A stretch of DNA of 64,000 nt, taken from contig NC_089437.1 of NCBI RefSeq assembly GCF_026210795.1, forward strand, positions 2,666,001 through 2,730,000, written 5' to 3'. This document shows positions 45,240-56,469 of the stretch, one piece after another. Both the position numbers and the translations under genes were made by a program. The stretch is from Rhizophagus irregularis. Its lineage: Eukaryota; Glomeromycota; Glomeromycetes; Glomerales; Glomeraceae. The number at the start of each line of letters is the position of its first letter. Position 1 is the first letter of the stretch. Under the pieces are notes generated by a model that saw only the letters and a program-made list of their open reading frames with translations, did no database searches and was not told the DNA's origin.

Positions 45240-48200
45240 TCAGATTTTTACTTTCTCTTGCTCTCTTGTTCGAATCCTATCTGCTAGCCACAATAAGGAA
45301 TTCCCACTTCTTAGCCTTTCTAATTCTGTCAATGCCTCATAAATTCCAATTTGTTCTGATCTAACTTGGACTTCTTTTACAATAATTCTTCGTTTCTTTA
45401 AATGATACTCATTTTCAACAACCCACTTTACTCCGTATCGTTCCATCATTGATATCACCGACGGATTCCCGTTAATTCCTTCACTCCATTCATTCCATAT
45501 ATCTGTAACTGATCCCACTGTTTCAATAGGAGGAATGTTATAATAAGGTTGTAATTGTTCAATGGAGTTAGCAATGGAACTGCTGCGAGAATCATAACCA
45601 GCACCACCTCCATTTGTCGAAATAGTTTTTGAACTACTACCGGACCTAATTAATCTTTCGTTATTATAATGTGCTACGGGCGTATTTTCAGAAGAACTTT
45701 CACTAATTCCCGGCACGAAAAATGGATTATTATAGGAATCTCGAATAATATTACTAGACGAACTAACTTGAGGCGTGCTACAATTGCTAGGCTGTATTGT
45801 AGAATTGCTATGAGGCGTCGTGGAGGTTGTTCCGCGAGACTTTTCTGAGCTATTAATATGAGGTGGAGTAATTGTTGAAATTGTATTCGTACCATTGGCA
45901 TTAAATATAGGCGGATGAGGTGGCGTCACCGAATTAAAATAGGGTATACTTTGTGTTGAACAAGTAAGAGGTTTATATGAACTACTTGGTTGTGAAGAAC
46001 AAACCTCATTAGACGAAAATGTAATATCTTGAATAGATGAGTTACTCCCTGTAAAATTATTGCCGGCTTTCATCATATATGGGCTAATAACTATTTGAGG
46101 TTCTGAAGACTTTTTATTTTGCAATCTCTGATTTTTTCGCTTGGACGTAGGGGAGGCAGCTGTTTTCGGCGCCGATCTTTTCCTCGGAATTGTTACTTTT
46201 TTCTTATTATTAGAATTCTGCTGTGATGGTTGCGTTGATGGACTACCATCTGGAACTCTATTAATATCCTGTGAACTACGTGAACCGGCAGCCGAAGTAG
46301 TCCTAACAACATCATCCATTGAATCGGTAAGTTGATTCCTCACTAAACCCGAAGTACTTCTAGAAATATTTTTTGTCGGTGAATCGACCGGATTAACAAT
46401 ACTCTCTATATTATGCTTTAACCTCTCCGGTCGAGGCAGTGACGACTTACTCTGAACTGGTATTGATCTATTTGTTTTTGGCTGTTGACTTATCGATAAA
46501 TGTGATATATTTGTACTTGATGAAAAATCTAATTGATTTTGTTGCGTTATATTCAATAGACTTTGCAATGCCTGATTATGCTGCATTACATTTGCATTTT
46601 CAAGTCTTGCAACTTGACTCTGTGTTGAACGTGAAGAGAGACCCGCCGTTATTTTAGATAAATGTTTAGGAACAAGCTCGAGAGCAGAATCGGAAACAGG
46701 GTCAGGGTCGGGTTCAGGTTCAGGTTCAGAGGCGGGTTCAGAAGCGGGTTCAGAAGCGGGTTCAGAAGCGGGTTCAGAAGCGTGTTCAGAAGCGTGTTCA
46801 GAAGCGTGTTCAGAAGCGTGTTCAGAAGCGTGTTCAGAAGCGTGTTCAGAAGCAGGATCGGACGTAGGACCAGAGACAGGATCAGGGGCAGGATCAAACG
46901 TAGGTGCGGAAGTAGATACAAATTCCTGAGGTTTCTGACTCATTTGCCGATCTGTGTGATTTTGAATGTTTTCTTCATGAACGTCCGTTTCCTGAAGTTC
47001 CTGAAGTGGAGTTTCATTAGATCTATTTTGATTCGTAGCGACAGAAGTAGTTGCTGGGGCCACGTTCGAACTTTCGCTTGATGTAACAGTTACTTCGGTT
47101 TGTTCTGCAGATTCTATTGTACCAGTAACAGGTGAAATATTTGTTTCTACAAAAGTCCTTGTGGTCATGTTTCCATACTGATCGGCCTCAGTAACTGTAG
47201 TCATTTTAATTGTTATCGTTGTACTTGTTTTTTGAGTTGTACATCCCGTCGAATTACATATATCACACGAAGTTCTGCCAGTTTCTTGCGGTTCTGATAT
47301 ATGTGCTGTATTATACGCGTTATCACTCTGAGCTGATTCAGCTGCATCTACATACGCTTCTTGATTCATAGAAGGAGATTGATGGTTATCAGATGGATAT
47401 TGATCTTGAATATTACGTGAGGAAATATTTTCCGTTTGAGAAACACGATTAATTTGTGAAGGATTATTAGGACGAGGAGGAATTCTTTGAGACTCATTTT
47501 GTGATAATTGTGAATTATCATTAAATTCATTCTCATGAACTTGAGATATCTCTGGACGAGCATGAGTATGCTGTGATTGCGCGTCGGTTCGACTTGTTGG
47601 TATTGGCACAACCCTTGGAGGTGGAATTTGACGCACTGGTATGCAATTATTATTGATTTGTGGCATTATTACCATTTTAGGAGACGAAGATGATCCATTC
47701 ATATTTTCTTCTTGTGAATGAGTTTGAGGATATTTTAACTGATTTTGATGTTGCAATAATGAAACTTTAGGATTATACGGCATCATCGAAGGATCAATAA
47801 GATTTGGAATATCCCCACTTGTGGGAGAATCCTGAATTAAATTTCGAATCTCAGGACGTATTGGACTTTGACTTTTTGATGGCACTAAATTAACATTAGG
47901 CAACCTTGATCTCGGTTTACGTTGAAAATCAAGACCCGAACTTTTTCCTCGACTTGTTCTGGATGAAGGATTGCCTATATAAGCATTAGGGGAATAATCC
48001 TTATCTCTCGGATCATCTACTTCCTCAAACATAACTTCATCTTCGTCATCATCATAGTCATCATCATATCCTTCACTATCATAATCTATATCAACCATTT
48101 CGTCATCATCATCGTAATCATCATCATCGTCGTCGTCGTCATCATAGTCGTCGTCATCGTCATCATCATCATCATCATCATCATCATCGTCGTCGTCGTC

Positions 48201-48548
48201 GTCGTCGTCTGTTATATTTTGTTGTTTTGGTCTACCACTTTTTTTTCGCCTCATACGTTTTAATCTACTATCCGATAATGATCGTTTTTTAAGTTGAAAT
48301 TTTCTTGGTCTACCAATTGACGCGCTTCTTTTTACTCGACTTTGTTTACTTTGACCAGATCCAGATTGTCCGGGCTGTTGACTTGATAGCCGAAATGGTT
48401 GTATATTTAATCTATTTTGTCGAGTTTGTACATTCGGCTTAGGCTGAATCAATGAAATCTCAATCTCTCCTGTCTGTTCAATATCTCCAATATTCTCATT
48501 ATGATCTGCTCCAGATTTTGTCAATGATCTTGTTCTCGGTCTTCCCAT
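45240..48548 (-). CDS. Large AT-hook / GCR1_C-domain DNA-binding protein
   Basis: 1102 residues in one exon. The last about 90 residues fit the GCR1_C DNA-binding domain (SVTDIWNEWSEG, NPSVISMMERYGVKW, KKRRIIVKEV), known from yeast Gcr1, a glycolytic-gene activator. The N-terminus has three AT-hook-like motifs: MGRPRTR, SIGRPRK and KSGRPKQ. An acidic run of aspartates (about residues 115-170, coded by GAT/GAC repeats at 48040-48210) follows. A tandem ASEH/ASEP repeat of 12-bp units lies at 46730-46860. The rest is Gln/Ser/Thr/Pro-rich and probably disordered. A nuclear transcription or chromatin factor is likely, but targets are unknown. Repeat regions are prone to length variation. Confidence 0.85.
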   Translation of the reverse strand: MGRPRTRSLTKSGADHNENIGDIEQTGEIEISLIQPKPNVQTRQNRLNIQPFRLSSQQPGQSGSGQSKQSRVKRSASIGRPRKFQLKKRSLSDSRLKRMRRKKSGRPKQQNITDDDDDDDDDDDDDDDDDDDDDYDDDDDDDDDYDDDDEMVDIDYDSEGYDDDYDDDEDEVMFEEVDDPRDKDYSPNAYIGNPSSRTSRGKSSGLDFQRKPRSRLPNVNLVPSKSQSPIRPEIRNLIQDSPTSGDIPNLIDPSMMPYNPKVSLLQHQNQLKYPQTHSQEENMNGSSSSPKMVIMPQINNNCIPVRQIPPPRVVPIPTSRTDAQSQHTHARPEISQVHENEFNDNSQLSQNESQRIPPRPNNPSQINRVSQTENISSRNIQDQYPSDNHQSPSMNQEAYVDAAESAQSDNAYNTAHISEPQETGRTSCDICNSTGCTTQKTSTTITIKMTTVTEADQYGNMTTRTFVETNISPVTGTIESAEQTEVTVTSSESSNVAPATTSVATNQNRSNETPLQELQETDVHEENIQNHTDRQMSQKPQEFVSTSAPTFDPAPDPVSGPTSDPASEHASEHASEHASEHASEHASEHASEPASEPASEPASEPASEPEPEPDPDPVSDSALELVPKHLSKITAGLSSRSTQSQVARLENANVMQHNQALQSLLNITQQNQLDFSSSTNISHLSISQQPKTNRSIPVQSKSSLPRPERLKHNIESIVNPVDSPTKNISRSTSGLVRNQLTDSMDDVVRTTSAAGSRSSQDINRVPDGSPSTQPSQQNSNNKKKVTIPRKRSAPKTAASPTSKRKNQRLQNKKSSEPQIVISPYMMKAGNNFTGSNSSIQDITFSSNEVCSSQPSSSYKPLTCSTQSIPYFNSVTPPHPPIFNANGTNTISTITPPHINSSEKSRGTTSTTPHSNSTIQPSNCSTPQVSSSSNIIRDSYNNPFFVPGISESSSENTPVAHYNNERLIRSGSSSKTISTNGGGAGYDSRSSSIANSIEQLQPYYNIPPIETVGSVTDIWNEWSEGINGNPSVISMMERYGVKWVVENEYHLKKRRIIVKEVQVRSEQIGIYEALTELERLRSGNSLLWLADRIRTREQEKVKI
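46730..46860 (-). repeat. 12-bp coding minisatellite (Ser-Glu-His/Pro-Ala)
   Basis: About ten copies of GAAGCGTGTTCA or GAAGCGGGTTCA on the plus strand, coding ASEH (six) then ASEP (four) in the GCR1_C protein, continuing into EPEPDPDP. The copies keep the frame because the unit is four codons. Confidence 0.85.
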
Positions 48549-49402
48549 AGTAATTAATTACTCTGCTGACCAATGTGCTATTATAAATATATCTCTCAAA
48601 ATAAATATCCAAAACTCAAATCATTTACAACAGAACCTTCAAACTGTAAAGAACAAATTTAGATCTCTGAGATAAAAAAAAAATTTGAAATTTAATAATA
48701 ATCGTATTACCCTTAACGATAAAAAAGTTTTCGTTTTAACTAATGAAAGTGATTGAAATAAATAAATAAAAAATTATAGTTAGTTCTGTTTACAATGTCG
48801 AATATATGCGTTTACGCTTTGATATTCGAGATATATTTATTTGACCGAGACTAAAATAGATTGTAAAAGAAAAAATTAAATATTTTTGTCTCATTTTTTT
48901 CATACTTTTATATATTGAACTGAATATAGTACAGAAATATTAGAAACAACCATTTATAAGAGCTAATAAAAAACTTAATACAAAAAAAATGACAAACCAA
49001 GATTTATAAACAAATGATTATTCCACCAATTCGCGAAATGGAAAAGTTCTAGTTAAGTTAAAGGGAGAAAGATAGTTTACTGATAAAATACTTAATATCT
49101 GATATAAACTATGGTCACGAGTACGAGTATTTTTGGCGATCATATTTAGAATAGATTAACATTGCACAAATATGTGTGATCGACTTCATAATTCAGGTTT
49201 TTTTTCCTTTTCCTTTCCACAAAATTCTCTTGCATGTTTTTTCCCTGCAAGCGAATATTATTACTTCCGTTTTATTTTGGTATATGCATTTGTAATATTT
49301 TATCTAAAATTTATGTAATTTTTGAACTAACAATTTTTTTTTTTTTAAAAAAAAGAAATTTTTATTATAAATTCGAAATTTTAACTTGTCCTACAGGATA
49401 CG
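48549..49402. promoter_or_regulatory. Divergent intergenic region between the GCR1_C gene and an F-box gene
   Basis: 854 bp between divergent start codons. AT-rich, with a T-rich tract (49197-49225) and an A/T run (49330-49360) upstream of the F-box gene. No gene, no defined site. Confidence 0.45.
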
Positions 49403-50503
49403 ATGTCTGAATTAATTTCGCCCGAAATTCTTTCGGAAATATTTAAATTTCTTTATACAAAAGAAGAAGGAAAAATTAATCTATTCAATTGTGTTTTAGT
49501 TAATAGATATTGGTGTAGAACGACGATTCCAATTCTTTGGCTGGATCCGTTTAGTTTTTTTGATAACAAAATGTCGTTAGATGGATTAATTTCTACTTAT
49601 ATGGCTTGTCTAACTAATAAAGAGAGGCGCAGTCTTGAAAAACAAGGAATTGAAGTTCCAAAGAAGGTCAAATCGCCATCATTTGATTATATTTCCTTTC
49701 TCAAGAATTTAAATTATGATGGTCTTATATCTTCATTATTTCATCTGGGATGTAATGACGGAGTTTATAAAAAAAACGATTCATTTGGTATAATGTTACC
49801 AGCCTTACTTGAAATTCTTGCAAATAGAGACCTTGCTTTACAATCATTGGAACTTAAGAATCATGATCGACGTGGTGATTGGGATAGAGAGTTCATGCAT
49901 CTTGTAGATCGAAAAATTCGACCTTTGATAAAACCAGTTAAAAAAATTTATCTTGATTGCAATGTACTGGATGCAAGATTTTTACCGTTACTTAGTGGTC
50001 AATGTCAAAGAGTTGTAAGTTGGAATTAATTTATTATTATTCTTTTTTTTCACAAAATTAATATCTGATTTCTTTTCATTTAGCGACATTTGTATATCGT
50101 GATGCATGTTGAAAAGTCTAAAAAGGGTAGTATAATTTGTGAGAGGGATGCAACGTATTATGCTAAATTAATTGAAAAACAAAAGTCATTAGAAATCTTG
50201 GCAATTGAAAAGTTCACTAAATATTTCAAAAATATCCTTCCGTCCTTTAAAACTCAAATACAATCATTAAGGGTGATTGAATTTATTAATTCTAATTTCA
50301 AGGAATGTGAATCTTTAGAAGTAATAGCTAGTTGTGAGAATTTAGAGCGTCTAATTTTTCGTGGATGTAATAATTTGTCAACCAAAATATTAAGGCCTTT
50401 ATTTAACGCAAACTTTTCAAAACTTAAAGAAATTTCTTTTGAATCTTCTGAACGAAATGAAGAAATTGAAATATGGTTACAAAAATTCAATGTAATTCAT
50501 TAG
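49403..50503 (+). CDS. F-box protein (two exons)
   Basis: Exons 49403-50014 and 50084-50503 joined by a 69-bp GT-AG intron (GTAAGT ... TTTAG) give 343 residues. The F-box is LISPEILSEIFKFLYTKEEG, then FNCVLVNRYWCRTTIPILW (residues about 4-48), with the VNRYWC pattern of the neighbouring gene at 42851. The FDYISFLKNLNY motif follows the same order as there, so the two genes are probably paralogues. The rest has weak leucine-rich repeats (LERLIFRGCNNLS). At 343 residues it is shorter than the 536-residue neighbour, ending after a few repeats. It may be a trimmed copy or a true short form. Confidence 0.85.
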
Positions 50504-53500
50504 ACTTTGTTATATGGAAAATCTGATATCAGTATATCATTGAATCAGTAAATTGATAATTAGAATAACTACTTTCATACCCGTAAGTATAAAATTTCAT
50601 TCAATTGTAATTAGGCTTCCGTTTATAACATGCTTTATGCTATATCGATTTTGGAAACTATATAATTTTGGGCGGCTACAATAAATTTACTATTCATAAT
50701 TATCTCTAGTTATTCCATTTCGTAAAACTTGTTATTTATGAAGAAGTACGAGATAAAATGTGATCTTATGAATATCACATTAATAAATTCTTCAAAAAGA
50801 ATATTTCATTAATTGAAGATAGCACAGAAATTAGAAATGCAAAAAAAAAAATATATTATTAAGATATCTTATTTCAACAGAACTTCTGTCCAATCTCGTA
50901 ATGGAAAGAATATTATCGATTTATGGTTATTTAAGCTCATGGTTCCTGCTATAATATTATTTCCGCTGAATAATAACATTAATAATAATATTTATAATAT
51001 AGTATGTATATGGAAATATAAATTTTTCAAGAAACGTAAATACTTTTCATATAAATAAACATGAACTTTTGGATATTAATGAAGAACTTTTGCTAACATT
51101 TCCAGGAAAAAATGTGAGTTAGATGTTGATCGTGTGTCAGGATCTTAAGTTAGTCATCTATCATGCGTATGATATATTTTAAAAGAAATATCAAAATATA
51201 TTGTATACTATTTTTTATACATTAAAATACAGTATATATTATCCAGTTTGTTTTTCTGTATATTTTCATTGCAGTATTGCATTAAGGGAATCAGCCATCA
51301 GGTCCAAGTTTCTTTGTTTGGTTAGTTTGGTTAGTTAAAAGCATACAGAAAACGTGATAAAAAATGTATTTTGAATAATATACTAAAAATTTGATATTTA
51401 CAGTCAATTCTCTCTAAATGCATTCTTTCTAAGTGCATATATTATATATTTTTGCTCTAAATGCATTCTTTTACTCAGTTTTAAGTATATAAAAATCATA
51501 TAAAATTCTCTTTCTAAATGTACACCTTTACTAAATGCATATTTTTCAAATTTTCATTATAATCCAAGGTAGGAGAATATTAAGATAGCATAAAGATAAA
51601 TTAACATATTTATAAAGGTATTATAGAATTTAATTAATATAATATACAAGTTCTTTCTTTTAAAATTCTACAAAAGCTACTATATATAAATTAATAATTA
51701 TTACTATATTATTAATAATTATTTAAAAAATTAATTATATTTAACTAAATAATATAATTAAAATTTAATATTATAATTTTACCTTATAGAAAACAGAATT
51801 TAATGTTTGTATTAATTTAAATTAAATAATTTAATTTTACTAAACCCATATATTATTTATTGATTATTATTATTAATAATGTATTTGATAAAAATTGTAT
51901 AATACAAATTATATAATATTTTGGTAAATTATATAATATATAAAATACTAGTAACAAATTATTATAATGTTAAATTATAAAATTCCATATAATATAATTT
52001 TTCTATTTTTATTTAATAATCTAACAATTATATATAAATTTTTTAGTATTATAATTTAATATAAATAATAATTTATATTTAAAGTTATAGAAAAGAATTA
52101 AATTATTAATTAAAATCTGAAATTGAAATATTTTTTGGAAAATCTACATTATATTAGATGATTAATTGATAGAAACTAAATAATTTTTTATATTAATCCA
52201 ATGGGTTATAAAAGATTTAATAATAAAGTATATTAACAATATATGCCATTTTCTTTTTGCTGTAAAATGTATATAATAAAAAACTAAAAATAATATAACA
52301 GATAACTCGCGTACTTCTAACTTGATCCAATGACTTACCTATGCACACTATATTAGATAAGCGTGTAATACAAATCAAGAACGATACTTTTGCATTTATT
52401 TTCCAACTTGCATAAAAAAGGCCAAAGGTCCCTAAAATCGTTACGCAATTATCACCCCAATTTGCTGACTGCATTTTGATTACGTAAAATTATTTTCAGT
52501 AAAATCAATTTTAATATCAACTTTGATCCATTTTTTTATTGTAAATTGGATTACGTTATTCGTTAAAAAAAAGCAATTATAAGCAGTTAATTTAACTTTT
52601 TAAGCTGTGTTCATAAATCTCCTTGGATTTAATAACCATAAAACGTTAATCTGATATTTCACTTTTTGGCTCGAGTTATTATGCAAAGTAACAAAAGGCG
52701 TTATGCAATTGATCTTAAAAACTGATTATCAATGATTTTCAATGCACATCCTTTTTTTAAATTATAAGTGACAAAAAAATCTGGTGACATTCATAAAATT
52801 ATTATTAAAAAAGATTTTTCCGATATTTTTACTAAAAGAGTGAGAATTTTTAACCGACTTGATTCGGTAAGGTGTAATAAAAAATGCTAAAAAAAAAAGT
52901 GTGCCACAACGCTCACACATCCAGGCTGTGTAATTGTTTTTTTTTTACATTTGTGAAAAAATGAAGATATCCAAATATCACGTCAACCCAAATTTTTTGA
53001 TCGTCACTTAAAAAAAGATAATTCGCGAAATATTTTTATTAGCTCCGAAAAAAAAAATAGTTACCCAAACTTCGGAAGCCGAATAAATAAAATTTAATTT
53101 GCAGTTTTCATTTTGGGAAACAAACGCTATAAAGAATACGAGATAAATTTCCTTGGTACGTTTTACAACATTTCTACTTTTTAAGAAATTGGAGATGATG
53201 CAATGACGCCATGACTCTATAAATTTTTTTTGTGGAGACTGTTTGTTTTCCTGTTTTGGAAATTTTAACGAATAAATGTGATGGTTCCAATTTTACAATG
53301 AGTTGTTGGAGTGATTTGCCTCCTTTTATCAAGTCTTTGTCTTTTTTTGCAGGCAGATAACAATTTTTATGTAAGGTGATTATTCTTGATTGGTTGATAT
53401 GAATATAAAAATGTATGATCACAAGGTCATGGAAAATTTTTGGGGTATCTCTAAATTCAGGGTTTTTTTTTTTTTGACATCGAGATTTTATTATAAATGT

Positions 53501-53594
53501 GACATCAATATTCGCACAATCTGGGACTTCAAAAAACAATTGTTTGTTTTCTAGGTGACTTTTGCGAACAGGCCTCTACACTACTTTCACACAA
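50504..53594. other. 3.1-kb AT-rich intergenic stretch
   Basis: No gene I can support. Near 51402-51560 repeats of CTCTnTCTAAATGCAT begin with ACAGTCAATTCTCTC, resembling a decayed Tc1/mariner-type end. Open frames at 50813, 52217 (minus) and 53174 (minus) lack any domain or splice context. 53540-53594 is the probable 5' leader of the next gene. Confidence 0.5.
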
Positions 53595-55555
53595 ATGCCC
53601 CAAGAGCAGAAGCAAAAGAAAAAACGGGTCCCTATTACTGCCCTCACAAAACAAGAAATATGTTTAAAAAAAAGAGAGAATTTGAAACTTAGGGACGAGG
53701 ACCTCGCCAAGGAATATGGGCTTGACAGAAGTACAATCACTAAAATCCTCAAACAACGAGAAAAGTGGTTAGCTATCGACCCTAATTCAAATTATGCCAA
53801 ACAGAAAACACAAAAATCGCCAAAATTTCCTCAAATAGAAGATGCTTTATCGCGATGGTTATCTGCAAATCTTAATAATGGTAATTCCGTCAGCGATGCT
53901 CAACTTCAAGAGAAAGCCCTAGAGTATGCACAGTCGTACGGACTTCGTAATGAGTTTCAAGCTTCTAACGGGTGGATATCTAAATTTAAAAATCGTCACC
54001 AGTTTCGTAGTGGTGAAAGTCAAGGAGTTTCTGAAGTCTCCTTACAAGTTAATCCACAGTCAGTACCTATCGGGACCACAGTTATACCGACTCAAGAACA
54101 TTCGAATTTTAGTAATACTGTGAGCCTAGTAAGTTGTTTCATTTCTGTTTAAAAAGAAATTTTTTTTTGTTATCAGTATAAATACAAGCTTTGACGTCAT
54201 AATGTGACGACTAATTAAATAGTCACAATCCGAGCTTTTACATTATACATTTATCTCACAATTAATTTTTATAATATTTTTATCATATATATTTAAGCCC
54301 CCTAACTCCCACTACTCATCTAATCCGTCAATAGCAACATCATCTCGTACAAATGGGACAAATATGCTCATAAATGCTTCTAGCTCTCAACATTATCTCC
54401 CATATGGGGCCGGTACGTCAACTCCTTTGGTAACTTCCTTCCCTCCTTCACGGATGTATCCATTAAACACCATAACACCTCCGATTCCCGAAAACGCAGC
54501 GTACGTTATTCAAGATAAATTTCTATATTTATATTTTTCTAACATAATTTGTTAAATCTTTAATCGACTTAATTTTGTTTAGTTTCATATTCTGTGATTA
54601 TCAAAATGATGTTGTTGGAATGTGAGTAGTTTTGATTGAAAATTTAATGGTTAAAAACGCGTAATTGAGTGACTTATTTTTACTTTAAGAGAATTTGTAT
54701 ATATTATCATAAAATTTATTTTATTCAAAAAATTAACGCGTTTTTCTTATTATATGATATGTAGGTTTCAGACAACAAATATTCTGAATCAATTTCTGGT
54801 TAATTCGAAAACACTTTTTCAAGAAGTTCATCAGGCTAAACAAAAAAAGAATATTAGTAGTTTCTCTGTTGGTCTTTCTGTAAGTTATTTTTGCAAGCAC
54901 CAACAGTTTAGACTTCCATAGCTAATTCTTCATTTTTATTAATGTATTTTTGTGTTATATAGTTCCGACCCGGTTATCCCGAAGTTTCTACAAATAATCG
55001 ATATATTGAAAAGCTGAGAAACACGGGAAGACTTACTGAAGGAAACAAAGGGGCGGAGTTCATCGATGGGATGATACCAAGAGAGGTGGGAAATTAGAAA
55101 TTTATATTACATTAGATTTTGGGGACATTCACTAACTATTTAGTTTTGTTAATTAATCAGGATGATATTGTAATTAAAGTATGTTGAAATCTTATAATGC
55201 ATCAATTCTCTTTATTAATCAATTCACAAAAAGTTATTTTAATGCGTATATACTTATTTTTATAATTTCTTTAAAGAAACGCCGCATCGATGCTTTTTAT
55301 AATACTGATCTTCAGATGATACTCCAATTACGAAACATCCGTCATATCATTCTTTCTGGTATCGCTACTGGTGATGTTATTCTATCTACTTGTCGTTCTG
55401 CTGCCGACAGAGATTTGAATGTTACCGTCGTTCGTGAATGTTGTTTTGACGGCAATGAATCGGTGCAAAACGTTTTGATGAATGAATTGTTTCCCATTCA
55501 AGGTGTAATGGTGGCCTCCTTAGATGATATTTTAACCGGTTTACGTTTGGCGTGA
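53595..55555 (+). CDS. CENP-B-type DNA-binding region fused to isochorismatase-like hydrolase (seven exons)
   Basis: Exons 53595-54128, 54298-54500, 54583-54621, 54765-54879, 54963-55085, 55161-55178 (18 nt) and 55277-55555 join in frame through GT-AG introns into 436 residues. Residues about 12-60 are a Psq/CENP-B N-terminal helix-turn-helix (ITALTKQEICLKKRENLKL, YGLDRSTITKILKQREKWL). About 70-140 are the CENP-B-type second helix-turn-helix (FPQIEDALSRWL, GWISKFKNRH), as in pogo-family transposases. A Ser/Pro-rich linker leads to an isochorismatase fold from about 246: AAFIFCDYQNDVVGM, FRPGYPEVS, DDIVIKKRRIDAFYNTDL and GIATGDVILST. The usual nucleophilic cysteine after GIAT is absent, so catalysis may be lost or altered. 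The start is the first ATG in the frame. Function unknown. It might tie DNA binding to a small-molecule sensor. Confidence 0.8.
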
Positions 55556-56469
55556 ATTGAGATTGAAGTAAAAAAAAGCAAAATCTCACCTTTCCTTCTA
55601 TAAGTTTCTCCTTTTTTTAATTTATCTCGTTTAACATCAATTTTCGTGTTTTCGATTTTATTAGTTCTGTCGATTTTTTTTTTATTATATTTCATTTCTG
55701 CCACATGTATGGGGGCCTATGGAATTACCGGATCTCAATTTTAAAAAATGGGGATTAAAATCTCTAAAATTTTATACAAGTATATGATTTACCACCAAAA
55801 ACATTATTCTATTTTTATATTTTATTTTATTTTTTTATTTTTTATTTTTTTTAAAAAAAAAAAATAATTTCAAAAAAAAAACGAGTCTCTCATGGACATG
55901 TTATTGATTCGAAAAACTTATTAAGTTAATCGGATTAAGCATATTCACCTTTTTCTTAAAGCACACCCCCCACTTTTAGCAGATGTGAATATTATTTTTT
56001 TCATAATTATGGTTTGCAATAATTTTTCATTTGGTCTCTCTTAAGGTTTCTTAGTTTTATCTTTTAACTCGTCACCGATAAATAATTTTCTCTCCCTCTC
56101 TTAAAATATTTTTCCCCTTTACATGTACATAAACCTTTTATTATGGTAGAATCAAAATTATACACCCTTTTTTAATTATTTTTTAAGTGAACATAAAAAC
56201 CCATAAGGACAAAAATACAAAAAAAAGCCAAATAAATTCGAAAGGAGCTTTCGGGCAAAAACGGTTTTTTTATTTCAGGAGGATAAAAAATCAAATTAAT
56301 TTATTTTTTAAAAAATGAACATTTATTTTATGTATTATGTAAAATCACATTTATATTTCACATATCAATATCACATATCACTTACAAATCACAAAAAAAA
56401 CCACGTAATTAAATCGACCCAAGATCTTAATAAGATGTTCATCATGAAATCCAGGTTTAATCACATTAA
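55556..56469. other. Convergent 3' intergenic region
   Basis: 914 bp between the fusion gene (+) and the dehydrogenase (-), with T- and A-rich tracts (55810-55880). Candidate poly(A) signals only. No gene seen. Confidence 0.5.

Noticed and set aside
46662-47081. Plus-strand frame with FRSGFRSGFRSVFRS repeats
   Set aside because: Antisense reading of the 12-bp coding minisatellite in the GCR1_C gene.
52217-52474. Minus-strand 85-codon frame
   Set aside because: No start context, no domain, no neighbouring exons. Likely chance.
53174-53539. Minus-strand 121-codon frame next to the fusion gene
   Set aside because: Low-complexity, Lys/Ile-rich, no family motif. It lies in the probable leader or promoter of the plus-strand gene.
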